Source: Bacteroidales bacterium UBA1754 | Lineage (GTDB): Bacteria; Bacteroidota; Bacteroidia; Bacteroidales; Paludibacteraceae | DNA length: 17,438 nt | Reading direction: 5' to 3' | NCBI GenBank assembly: GCA_002315615.1 | Contig: DCHK01000015.1 | Span: forward strand, 1 to 17,438 | Shown here: positions 1 to 7,326 of the stretch, one piece after another | How the letters are laid out: every line of letters starts with the position of its first letter | How positions within the stretch are numbered: the first letter of the stretch is position 1 | The notes under the pieces: model-generated | Told to the model about the DNA's origin: nothing | The model's database searches: none | The model's input: the letters and a program-made list of their open reading frames with translations, nothing else | Made by a program: the position numbers and the translations under genes

Positions 1-204
1 AAGCATTTTTTCGTAATCGCAAATATCTGCTTTCACGAAAGTATAATTCGATTTATCTTCAATATCTTTCAAATTTTCAAGATTTCCAGCGTAAGTAAGT
101 TTGTCAAGATTGACAATCTTGTAATCTGGATACTTGTTCACAAAAAGACGAACGACGTGCGAACCAATAAATCCTGCACCTCCTGTAATTAAAATATTCT
201 TCAT
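1..204 (-). CDS. rfbB: dTDP-glucose 4,6-dehydratase, N-terminal part (partial)
   Basis: Only the first 68 codons are in the window; the gene continues beyond position 1. The translation opens with MKNILITGGAGFIGSHVV, a Rossmann nucleotide-binding start with the GGAGFIG glycine motif at residues 8-14. It then shows NLDKLTYAGNLENL, a hallmark of dTDP-glucose 4,6-dehydratase (RmlB/RfbB). The family dehydrates dTDP-glucose to dTDP-4-keto-6-deoxyglucose with bound NAD, in the cytoplasm, en route to dTDP-rhamnose and other deoxysugars. The ATG at 204 is the only sensible start: it lies just before the dinucleotide-binding strand, and a TACATTTG promoter element is about 27 nt upstream. The gene is divergent from the GH43-like gene. 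Related short-chain epimerases share the first motif, but the LDKLTYAGN segment favours RmlB. The catalytic Tyr-x-x-x-Lys region lies outside the window. Confidence 0.88.
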   Translation of the reverse strand, partial: MKNILITGGAGFIGSHVVRLFVNKYPDYKIVNLDKLTYAGNLENLKDIEDKSNYTFVKADICDYEKML

Positions 205-230
205 ATTTTGAAATTTTGTTTGTTTGAGTG

Positions 231-265
231 CAAATGTAAGGAAAATTTTGCACATACCATAAAAA
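231..265 (-). promoter_or_regulatory. Predicted Bacteroidota-type promoter of rfbB
   Basis: On the minus strand, TACATTTG (complement of 231-238) matches the Bacteroidota -7 consensus TAnnTTTG exactly. A T-rich stretch about 22 nt upstream (complement of 261-265) could serve as a poor -33 element. The element sits 27 nt before the rfbB ATG. It is interleaved with the plus-strand promoter of the GH43-like gene. Confidence 0.5.
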
Positions 266-278
266 TAGTGTAAATTCG
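247..278 (+). promoter_or_regulatory. Predicted promoter of the GH43-like gene and tilS
   Basis: TTTG at 247-250 and TAAATTCG at 271-278 are separated by 20 nt. This fits the Bacteroidota -33/-7 arrangement, with one C for T in the -7 element. The implied start of transcription is near 285, giving a leader of about 27 nt before the ATG at 312. The same TAnnTTCG variant appears before rho. Confidence 0.5.
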
Positions 279-311
279 CAAGATAAATGTATTTATATTC
301 AGTCAAAATAT

Positions 312-1892
312 ATGAAAAAATCAACTTTACTTCTCGTTTTGTTACTTACCATAACAAATTTATTTTCAGAACAATACAAATCAAGCGTTTGGATTTCGGA
401 TTTAGGAAACGGACGATATAGAAATCCTATTATTTATGCCGACTTTCCCGAAGTTGATGTGTGCAAAGTTGGCGACAAATACTATATGGTTTCAGCAAGC
501 CGCCACACCGCACCTGGCATTCCTGTATTGGTATCGAAAGATATGGTGAATTGGCAATACATAAACTACGCCATTTCTGCCGACGACGAACTGCTTAATG
601 TGCCAATGTACAGCAAAGGCATTTCTCATCCTTCCATCAGAACGCACGAAAAGAACACCTTTATTTTCTTTTCAGACCCTAAAAAAGGCATTTTTATGAC
701 CAAAACAACCGACATTGAAAAGGGATGGGAAAAACCTGTTTTGGTAATGGAAGGTGATAATTTATCATCGCCTTGCCCTGTGTGGGACGCCAACGGAAAT
801 ATCTATCTTATTCACGGATATGAGCAATGTGCATTAAGAGGGTTCAACAATTTGATAGCAGCGTGCAAACTCGACAAAGATTACAAAGCCATTAAAAGCA
901 CCGAGACAATTATTTTCGATACCAATGAATTCGGCAATTCACGAGGTGTAAAAATCATTCAAAAAGGAAAATACAACTATATTTTTTCTGCTACATACAA
1001 AAAGAACGACAGCAAAATTCTTTGTCTTCGTAGCGAAAGCATTTATGGACCATACGAATCAAATTTTGCTATGTATCAAGCAAAAACTAATATGGAAGGT
1101 CCTTACTTGGGTGCATACATTGAAACGCAAGGTGGCGAAGGTTGGTACATTCATAATCAGCACATCGACAACTATGGTTGCCCTGTTATGTTAAATCCTG
1201 TTAAATGGGGAAATAATTGGCCAACCATCGGTGGATACAACAAAGGCGGTAGTGGCGAACCTATTACCAATTACAAAAAACCAGGCATCGCACAAAATCC
1301 AATCGTAAATCCATACGAAAATGACGAGTTTGACGGAAATACATTTGGATTGCAATGGCATTGGAACAATCAGCCAAAAGCACAATGGATATTCCTAAAC
1401 CAAAATAGTGGAAAACTTCGCTTGTACTCTGCTCAAGAAAATAGCGATTTAAGAAAATCTCAAAATATACTTTTCCAAAGACTACCACACGAAGTTTTTA
1501 CTGTTACAGCAAAAATGGCACTCACTTCGGTTAGCGAAGGCACACGTTGTGGCATTATGATTATGGGAAAAGACTACGCCGAAATTTGCCTCAAAAATAT
1601 GGGCGAAAATATGCACGTGGCTCAAGGCGAATATCTTGCAGGAAAAACCGAAACTGAAAATCAGCGAAACATCATTACACAAAAAGAAATTTATTTTCGC
1701 ATTAAAGTAAAAGACGGCGTAGCAACGTTCAGTTACAGTCTCGATGGCGAAATTTTCTACATTTTAGGAAAAGAATTTTCGATACGAGAAATGGAAACGA
1801 TGGGCGCACGTATCGGACTTTTCTGCACACATCCCGAAGGTGCTAAAAATATGGGATGGAGCGACATTGAATTTGTAGAATTCAGCAAATAA
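312..1892 (+). CDS. Secreted GH43-like protein with C-terminal beta-sandwich, probable pseudoenzyme
   Basis: The 526-residue product begins with a type I signal peptide (Lys-Lys, then a Leu/Thr hydrophobic run, likely cleaved near residue 19), so it should act in the periplasm or outside the cell. Residues about 38-320 follow the five-bladed GH43 layout (beta-xylosidase and arabinofuranosidase families): NPIIYADFPEVDV, KVGDKYYMVS, SPCPVWDANGNIYL and LNPVKWGNNWPTIGG are recognisable. Residues about 336-526 look like the concanavalin-like C-terminal domain of these enzymes (NDEFDGNTFGLQWHW). By my reading against remembered GH43 motifs, the three catalytic carboxylates are replaced: Asp base by Glu47, pKa-modulating Asp by Ser153, and acid Glu by Arg211. 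It may therefore bind rather than cleave glycans. Glu262, in an MEGP context, is a possible substitute acid. No SusC/SusD pair lies nearby. tilS follows 14 nt downstream. Family assignment is firm; lack of activity is inferred. Confidence 0.8.
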   Translation: MKKSTLLLVLLLTITNLFSEQYKSSVWISDLGNGRYRNPIIYADFPEVDVCKVGDKYYMVSASRHTAPGIPVLVSKDMVNWQYINYAISADDELLNVPMYSKGISHPSIRTHEKNTFIFFSDPKKGIFMTKTTDIEKGWEKPVLVMEGDNLSSPCPVWDANGNIYLIHGYEQCALRGFNNLIAACKLDKDYKAIKSTETIIFDTNEFGNSRGVKIIQKGKYNYIFSATYKKNDSKILCLRSESIYGPYESNFAMYQAKTNMEGPYLGAYIETQGGEGWYIHNQHIDNYGCPVMLNPVKWGNNWPTIGGYNKGGSGEPITNYKKPGIAQNPIVNPYENDEFDGNTFGLQWHWNNQPKAQWIFLNQNSGKLRLYSAQENSDLRKSQNILFQRLPHEVFTVTAKMALTSVSEGTRCGIMIMGKDYAEICLKNMGENMHVAQGEYLAGKTETENQRNIITQKEIYFRIKVKDGVATFSYSLDGEIFYILGKEFSIREMETMGARIGLFCTHPEGAKNMGWSDIEFVEFSK

Positions 1893-1906
1893 TTAACATA
1901 AAATTT

Positions 1907-3217
1907 ATGCGAAATACTGTAAAGCAATACATTGCCAAACATTTCGACATAAAAAGAAACGACAAAATCATCGTAGCCTTAAGCGGTGGTGCAGATTCGG
2001 TGTGTCTGACACATATTTTGCTATCGTTTGGATACACGTGCGAATTGGCACATTGCAATTTTCATCTGCGAGGCGAAGAATCTAATCGCGATGAGCAATT
2101 TGTTACCGAATTTGCCGAAAAATTGCATTGCAAACTGCATAAAATTGACTTTGACACAACTGCATTCGCCGAACAACACAAAGTGTCAATAGAAATGGCG
2201 GCACGCGATTTGCGCTACAATTGGTTTGAGAAACTTCGAAAAGAAAACAATGCAAAATATATTGCCGTAGCACATCACGCCGACGACTCTGTCGAGACTT
2301 TCTTGATGAATCTAACTCGTGGAGCGGGACTAAAAGGACTTTGTGGCGTTGCACCACAAAACGGACACATTATCAGACCTCTGCTTTGCATAGATCGCAA
2401 CGAAATTTTGGAGTATCTAAAGCAACACAATCTTACTTTTGTGGAAGATTCTACCAATAAAGAAACTATCTATACGCGAAACAAATTCCGCAACGAAATT
2501 ATTCCCACATTGCAAAACGTGAATCCTGCAGCAAAAAACAATATCTTGCAAACGATTGATTATTTGAATGAAGCAAATAACATTTATCAAAAATTTATTG
2601 CAGAAAACACTCAAAATATTGTAAAACAAAACGGCGAATATATTGAAATTGACCTCGAAAAAATTGTTTCGAGCATTGCTCCACAAAGTATTTTACACGA
2701 AATTTTGAAGAATTACGGTTTCAATTCCGCACAATGCCGAAACATTTTGGAAACAAGCGAAGCAACGGGCAAACAATTTCGCAACGAAAATTTCGTTGCT
2801 ACAACCAATCGCAACAAACTAATAATCAGTAAAGAAAAAATAATCGAAGATTATTACATTGAATTGAGCGACAAAGAAATTGACACTCCAATACACTTAA
2901 AAATTGAGCAATTTGAGAACAACGAAAATTTCAAGTTAGAGAAAAATACGAACATCGGTCAGTTTGACTTGGACAAAATAAAATTTCCCCTCAAACTGCG
3001 TCATTGGCAAAAAGGCGATTCGTTCTACCCTATTGGAATGAAAGGCAAAAAACTTGTGAGCGACTTTTTCGTTGACAAAAAACTAAGCATACCCGAAAAA
3101 GAAAGCACTTGGTTACTAACTTCAGCCGACGAAATTGTATGGATAGTAGGTATGCGACCAGACAATCGATATAAAATTACCGAAAATACAAAAAACATAC
3201 TTAAAATTTCGCTATAA
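1907..3217 (+). CDS. tilS: tRNA(Ile)-lysidine synthase TilS
   Basis: The 436-residue protein is of usual TilS length. It carries the ATP-binding PP-loop signature SGGADS at residues 26-31, followed by ELAHCNFHLRGEES and AVAHHADDSVETFLMNLTRG, both typical of TilS. The C-terminal segment has PLKLRHWQKGDSFYPIGMKG and KKLVSDFFVDKK, matching the TilS C-terminal substrate-binding domain. The enzyme ligates lysine to C34 of the tRNA-Ile CAU anticodon in an ATP-dependent reaction, so that the tRNA reads AUA instead of AUG; it is normally essential and cytoplasmic. The gene starts 14 nt after the GH43-like gene with no promoter or terminator between them, so the two are probably co-transcribed, which makes little functional sense. 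No other start is better placed relative to the PP-loop. Confidence 0.96.
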   Translation: MRNTVKQYIAKHFDIKRNDKIIVALSGGADSVCLTHILLSFGYTCELAHCNFHLRGEESNRDEQFVTEFAEKLHCKLHKIDFDTTAFAEQHKVSIEMAARDLRYNWFEKLRKENNAKYIAVAHHADDSVETFLMNLTRGAGLKGLCGVAPQNGHIIRPLLCIDRNEILEYLKQHNLTFVEDSTNKETIYTRNKFRNEIIPTLQNVNPAAKNNILQTIDYLNEANNIYQKFIAENTQNIVKQNGEYIEIDLEKIVSSIAPQSILHEILKNYGFNSAQCRNILETSEATGKQFRNENFVATTNRNKLIISKEKIIEDYYIELSDKEIDTPIHLKIEQFENNENFKLEKNTNIGQFDLDKIKFPLKLRHWQKGDSFYPIGMKGKKLVSDFFVDKKLSIPEKESTWLLTSADEIVWIVGMRPDNRYKITENTKNILKISL

Positions 3218-3249
3218 TTTGCGTATTGAGAAAAAACGCATTATCTTCG
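3218..3249 (+). promoter_or_regulatory. Predicted promoter of rho
   Basis: TTTG at 3218-3221 and TATCTTCG at 3242-3249 are 20 nt apart, the spacing expected for the Bacteroidota primary sigma factor. Transcription would begin near 3256 and leave a leader of about 90 nt before the rho ATG. The promoter starts directly after the tilS stop codon. Confidence 0.5.
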
Positions 3250-3256
3250 CATTGTT

Positions 3257-3279
3257 TTTGGAAACATTCCGTTTCTAAA
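3257..3279 (+). other. Hairpin at the start of the rho leader
   Basis: TTTGGAAAC (3257-3265) pairs with GTTTCTAAA (3271-3279), giving nine base pairs with one G-U wobble around the 5-nt loop ATTCC. No T-run follows, so it is not an intrinsic terminator. It would lie at or within a few bases of the predicted 5' end of the rho mRNA. A role in message stability or in control of rho is possible but not shown. The rest of the leader (3280-3345) is AT-rich with a C5 run near 3325 and no other structure I can support. Confidence 0.4.
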
Positions 3280-3345
3280 TATCTATCCAACAAAATATAT
3301 TTAATGATTTTTTCTTAAAAAAATCCCCCTTATTTTTATACATTT

Positions 3346-5085
3346 ATGACGTATAACATTCTTGAACTCAACGAGAAAGAACTTGACGAGTTGAAAAGCA
3401 TTGCCAAAGAACTTGGTGTTAAAAAAATTAATTCTCTTTCAAAAGAAACACTTGTTTATGACATTTTGGATAAGCAAGCAATAATAAAATCGACCGAAGA
3501 GCCTACGGAGAAAAAAACAGAAACTGCGCCTAAACAAAAACGCGCAAGAATTCCTGTGGCAACATCGGAACCGAAAAAACAAGACCAGAAAAAAGCAAAA
3601 TCTCAGCCTGCAAATAACGAGAAAAATAATGCAGAAAAGAAAGAGGTTAAAACTAACACAAAGCCTAAAAGACAACGCATCGACGACAACAAACAACCAC
3701 AAAAGGTAGCAGAATCGACAACCGTTGAACCAACGGTAGTAGAGGCAGAAAAGGTTGTTGCAGAACAAAAAACAGTGACCGAAAATCCTAAATCGGAAAA
3801 TCAACCAAAACAAAATTTTGTTGCTGAAAAGAAACAAAACAACAACCAAAACCAGAAAAACAACAATAACCAAAATAACCAGAATAATCAAAGCAACCAA
3901 AATCAAGGGCAAAATCAGAATGCCAAAAGTCAAGAGCGACAAGAAGAAAAACAAATTTTCGACTTTGAAGGAATTTTGAGTGGAACTGGTGTTTTGGAAA
4001 TTATGCCCGATGGTTACGGTTTTTTACGCTCGCCAGACTACAATTACTTAAATTCACCTGACGACATTTACGTTTCGCAATCGCAAATAAAACTTTTTGG
4101 ACTGAAAACTGGCGACACCGTTGTTGGTCCAATCCGTCCGCCAAAAGAAGGCGAAAAATATTTTCCTTTGGTTAAAGTGGAGAAAATAAACGGACGTTTG
4201 CCCGAATTTGTTCGCGACCGTGTTCCTTTCGAACACCTAACTCCACTTTTCCCTAACGAAAAATTCAATATTGCAACAGGCAAAAACAGCAATCTTTCTA
4301 CGCGTGTAGTAGATTTGTTTGCACCAATAGGAAAAGGACAACGTGCGTTAATCGTGGCACAACCAAAAACCGGTAAAACAGTGCTTTTGAAAGACATTGC
4401 CAATGCCATTGCCGAAAATCACCCCGAAGTTTATATGATTGTGTTGCTTATCGACGAACGACCTGAGGAGGTAACAGATATGGCACGCAGTGTAAACGCC
4501 GAAGTAGTTGCTTCTACATTTGATGAATCTGCAGAGCACCACGTAAAAGTATCGACAATGGTGTACGAAAAAGCAAAACGAATGGTAGAATGCGGACACG
4601 ATGTAGTGATACTTTTGGACTCTATTACACGTCTTGCACGTGCCTACAACACAGCAGCACCAGCATCTGGTAAGGTGCTTTCAGGTGGTGTAGATGCCAA
4701 TGCACTTCACAAACCAAAAAGATTTTTCGGTGCAGCACGTAAAATTGAAAATGGTGGAAGTTTGACAATTATCGCAACTGCTTTGATAGAAACTGGTTCA
4801 AAAATGGACGAGGTTATTTTCGAGGAATTCAAAGGAACGGGTAATATGGAACTTCAACTCGACCGCAAATTGTCGAACCGCCGTATTTTCCCTGCAATCG
4901 ATATTATGGCTTCGAGCACACGTCGAGACGATTTGCTTCAAGACCAAGATACGCTTAACCGTATGTGGATTTTACGTAAATATCTGTCTGATATGAATTC
5001 TATCGAAGCAATGGAATTTATTAAAGCAAAAATGGAAAACACACGCGACAACAACGAGTTCCTCATTTCGATGAATGACAATTAA
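3346..5085 (+). CDS. rho: Transcription termination factor Rho with long disordered insert
   Basis: Rho is the hexameric RNA-dependent ATPase that ends transcription. The 579-residue product has, in order, the N-terminal Rho helical domain (residues 1-45), a long low-complexity insert (about 46-205), the RNA-binding cold-shock-like domain (GVLEIMPDGYGFLRSPDYNY at 215-234) and the ATPase core. The core shows Walker A AQPKTGKT (338-345), VLLIDERPEEVTDM, the Walker B VVILLDSITRLARAYN, and the Q-loop/R-loop segment SGGVDANALHKPKRFFGAAR. The E. coli protein has about 419 residues; the excess is the insert. The insert is Lys/Glu-rich first, then almost pure Asn/Gln at about 164-192. Intrinsically disordered inserts are known in Bacteroidota Rho, and the one in Bacteroides thetaiotaomicron has been linked to phase separation. 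The gene has its own predicted promoter and leader, and a hairpin terminator follows the stop. Confidence 0.97.
   Translation: MTYNILELNEKELDELKSIAKELGVKKINSLSKETLVYDILDKQAIIKSTEEPTEKKTETAPKQKRARIPVATSEPKKQDQKKAKSQPANNEKNNAEKKEVKTNTKPKRQRIDDNKQPQKVAESTTVEPTVVEAEKVVAEQKTVTENPKSENQPKQNFVAEKKQNNNQNQKNNNNQNNQNNQSNQNQGQNQNAKSQERQEEKQIFDFEGILSGTGVLEIMPDGYGFLRSPDYNYLNSPDDIYVSQSQIKLFGLKTGDTVVGPIRPPKEGEKYFPLVKVEKINGRLPEFVRDRVPFEHLTPLFPNEKFNIATGKNSNLSTRVVDLFAPIGKGQRALIVAQPKTGKTVLLKDIANAIAENHPEVYMIVLLIDERPEEVTDMARSVNAEVVASTFDESAEHHVKVSTMVYEKAKRMVECGHDVVILLDSITRLARAYNTAAPASGKVLSGGVDANALHKPKRFFGAARKIENGGSLTIIATALIETGSKMDEVIFEEFKGTGNMELQLDRKLSNRRIFPAIDIMASSTRRDDLLQDQDTLNRMWILRKYLSDMNSIEAMEFIKAKMENTRDNNEFLISMNDN
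3835..3924 (+). repeat. Asn/Gln-coding low-complexity tract in rho
   Basis: The DNA is built almost only of AAC, AAT, AAA and CAA-type codons. It encodes residues 164-193, in which all but a few positions are Asn or Gln. The tract is imperfect rather than an exact tandem repeat, so length variation between strains through slippage or recombination is plausible. Confidence 0.75.
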
Positions 5086-5124
5086 TCAGAAACGAGAAAA
5101 TAGAAGCGAGAAAAAAGAATTTTG

Positions 5125-5164
5125 AAAAGCGAAAAGCAGGTTTATACACTTGTTTTTCGCTTTT
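5125..5164. terminator. Bidirectional intrinsic terminator between rho and the deacetylase gene
   Basis: AAAAGCGAAAAGCA (5125-5138) pairs with TGTTTTTCGCTTTT (5151-5164): 14 base pairs with one G-U wobble and a 12-nt loop. A-rich left and T-rich right flanks let it work for both converging transcripts. Its right arm overlaps the stop codon of the minus-strand gene (5163-5165) by two bases. Confidence 0.75.
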
Positions 5165-6434
5165 ATTTCAACCTTTCAATCAAAGTTTCGTAAAGTTTTT
5201 TCAAATACGAACTTTGCTCAGCAAAATGGTCGTTATGAAAAAGCAGCACCAATTCGCCACCAACATTTCGTACATTTTCAATAAGTTGGAGCGAGTACGA
5301 CAAGGCTTCTTCGTAAGAAAAATTCATATATTTTTCGAGCGTTACGTCCATTATAGTAAGTGGATGAAGAAGCAACGGGTAAATAATTCCATTGTGCGGA
5401 TTTATGAAATGTACTGGATGCGAAGTTCCCAATCGAAATCCAGCAACATCGGCATAAGACATCGTAAAATCGTCGGTTATGGCAGCCTGATAAAAGTACT
5501 CAAAATCTTCGGGGTTAATGGCGCGCAAAAAATGACAACGAATTTTTGACACATTTGTTTTTGAAGCCTCTTCCAACAATATTTTTTCGAGAATAACCAA
5601 CCGCAAGTCTTCGGCAGACTGATAACTGGAATGTAAACCTATTTCTACTCCCCTATCTTTTGCCAATTGTATAAGTAATTGAATATCTTTTGATTTTACC
5701 TTATAATAAGGTTTATCAAAATCAGTTTTTCCACCACTTCTAATAAAAATAATTGTGTGCGACGACGGCACTTCCTTGTTCAAATCGAAAAGATATGGGA
5801 AGGTATAAAGCGGATTCTTTTCCAATGGTGAAAATTTCAAACGAAAAGCGTCTAAAACGCCCAATTGGCGATGATAGATAGCAGAAAAAACTCCACGCCA
5901 CGAACGAGAAATTGCAGGAACATCAACATCATGCGTTAGGTATATTTTAGAAAAATTTTTCTTCAAATGAGGCAATTCTGTATTATACAGACGCAGTTTA
6001 TTGCGTAACCACATTCGATATTCGTCAATCAACGGACGATGCAACAACTCTGCTCTGCCCAACAACGATTTACGACCAATATACCGACCGTGAATATCTC
6101 TGTTTTCAGGAAATAAAATTTCTTCGTAACGAGAAATCAAAAAATAGGCCGACGCAACAAAATCTGCATAAACAACCAAAGTTTTGCCAACGTATTCTAT
6201 TCGTGAGTCGCCAAAAAGGAATGGCAATCCGTCCAACTCTTTCAATGGCAATGATGGCATAGAAGATGCGTTTCCGTAATCTTTTTCAAAAAATCCTGAC
6301 GGAACAATAACAATATCGTGATTCTCAAAATCCTCTTTTTTGGCAGTATATCCCACACGCATCAACTGTTGTTCAGTCAAATCGCTGCCCAACAGAAAAT
6401 GCAAAACGTATGCCAAAGTTTTTTGAGGAATCAT
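5163..6434 (-). CDS. Polysaccharide deacetylase-like protein
   Basis: The 423-residue protein resembles the Bacteroidota 'polysaccharide deacetylase family' proteins found in surface glycan loci. The N-terminal half (residues 1-160) is a family-specific region that I cannot tie to a known activity. A NodB-like portion starts near residue 163. LTHDVDVP (166-173) occupies the place of the usual metal-binding TFDDG motif, GLHSS (266-270) supplies a candidate metal histidine, and LHPLTIMD (356-363) and LLFHND (397-402) supply later histidine motifs. There is no signal peptide, so it is predicted to be cytoplasmic. If active it would remove acyl groups from a sugar or glycan precursor. It is the last gene of the minus-strand block, 6 nt after aguB, and ends in a terminator hairpin. 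Fold assignment is fair; substrate and activity are unknown. Confidence 0.7.
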   Translation of the reverse strand: MIPQKTLAYVLHFLLGSDLTEQQLMRVGYTAKKEDFENHDIVIVPSGFFEKDYGNASSMPSLPLKELDGLPFLFGDSRIEYVGKTLVVYADFVASAYFLISRYEEILFPENRDIHGRYIGRKSLLGRAELLHRPLIDEYRMWLRNKLRLYNTELPHLKKNFSKIYLTHDVDVPAISRSWRGVFSAIYHRQLGVLDAFRLKFSPLEKNPLYTFPYLFDLNKEVPSSHTIIFIRSGGKTDFDKPYYKVKSKDIQLLIQLAKDRGVEIGLHSSYQSAEDLRLVILEKILLEEASKTNVSKIRCHFLRAINPEDFEYFYQAAITDDFTMSYADVAGFRLGTSHPVHFINPHNGIIYPLLLHPLTIMDVTLEKYMNFSYEEALSYSLQLIENVRNVGGELVLLFHNDHFAEQSSYLKKLYETLIERLK

Positions 6435-6440
6435 ATTGCT

Positions 6441-7316
6441 TTAATCTAAAAATCTTTTTGTCAATCCTTCATAATTTTCTATTCTTCTATCGCGAAGGAA
6501 AGGCCACCAGCGACGTACATTTTCTGAGCGTTGAAGGTCAATTTCCACAATCATATTCTCCTCTTTATCGCTTGATGCTTGTGCCAAAAATTCACCTTGA
6601 GGACCAGCCACAAAACTACTGCCCCAAAACTGAATGCCATTAGTAACCCCCGAGGGGTCAGGTTCTAAACCAATACGATTAACCGTAATTACAGGCAATC
6701 CGTTTGCTACTGCGTGTCCACGTTGCACGGTAATCCACGCCTCGCGCTGACGTTGTTTTTCGTCATCGGCGTCGGTTGATTCCCAACCAATAGCCGTTGG
6801 ATAAATCAGCATTTCTGCACCAGAAAGTGCCATCATACGTGCTGCCTCAGGATACCATTGGTCCCAACAAACCAAAACACCCAATTTTCCTAACGACGTT
6901 TGAATTGGCTGAAATCCTAAATCGCCTGGTGTGAAATAAAATTTCTCATAATATGCAGGGTCATCAGGAATGTGCATTTTACGATATTTTCCAACAATTG
7001 AGCCATCTGCATCGAACACCACTGCCGTATTGTGATAAAGTCCTGCCGTACGGCGCTCGAAAAGCGAAGTAACAAGTACAATTTTTTGAGATTGCGCAAT
7101 TTTTGAATAAAAATCGGTCGTGTCACTTGGAATAGCTACTGCCAAATCGAAATTATCCACATTTTCGGTCTGACAAAAATAAGGTGTATCGTGCAATTCT
7201 TGCAATACAACCAACTGCGCACCTTTTGATGCACAATCTTCTATGTTTTTCTTAATTTTTGCTCTATTTTGCGCCAAATCAGTCAAAACTGACATTTGTA
7301 CCAATCCTACTTTCAT
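6441..7316 (-). CDS. aguB: N-carbamoylputrescine amidase
   Basis: A 291-residue carbon-nitrogen hydrolase (nitrilase superfamily). The Glu-Lys-Cys triad is visible as E40 in VVLQELHDTPYF, K113 in YRKMHIPDD and C150 in GVLVCWDQWYPEAAR. The segments HDTPYFCQTE, HIPDDPAYYEKFYFTPGD and WDQWYPEAARMMAL are characteristic of N-carbamoylputrescine amidase (AguB) rather than of other nitrilases. It hydrolyses N-carbamoylputrescine to putrescine, CO2 and ammonia in the cytoplasm. The partner gene aguA lies directly upstream with a 10-nt gap, which supports the call and indicates co-transcription. Length and start are normal for the family. Confidence 0.93.
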   Translation of the reverse strand: MKVGLVQMSVLTDLAQNRAKIKKNIEDCASKGAQLVVLQELHDTPYFCQTENVDNFDLAVAIPSDTTDFYSKIAQSQKIVLVTSLFERRTAGLYHNTAVVFDADGSIVGKYRKMHIPDDPAYYEKFYFTPGDLGFQPIQTSLGKLGVLVCWDQWYPEAARMMALSGAEMLIYPTAIGWESTDADDEKQRQREAWITVQRGHAVANGLPVITVNRIGLEPDPSGVTNGIQFWGSSFVAGPQGEFLAQASSDKEENMIVEIDLQRSENVRRWWPFLRDRRIENYEGLTKRFLD

Positions 7317-7326
7317 ATCATTTTTT

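Noticed and set aside
312..1892. Reading the GH43-like gene as part of a polysaccharide utilisation locus.
   Set aside because: No SusC/SusD pair, regulator or other glycoside hydrolase is near; the only downstream partners are tilS and rho.
3220..3240. TGCGT/ACGCA inverted repeat right after tilS as a terminator.
   Set aside because: The stem is only five pairs with an 11-nt loop, no T-run follows directly, and it overlaps the better-supported rho promoter.
3439..3954. A 171-codon open frame on the minus strand opposite the rho insert, rich in Phe and Leu, looking like a membrane protein.
   Set aside because: It is the complement of the Lys/Asn/Gln-rich coding sequence of rho: AAA and CAA-type codons read backwards as Phe and Leu codons. 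No promoter or family motif supports it.
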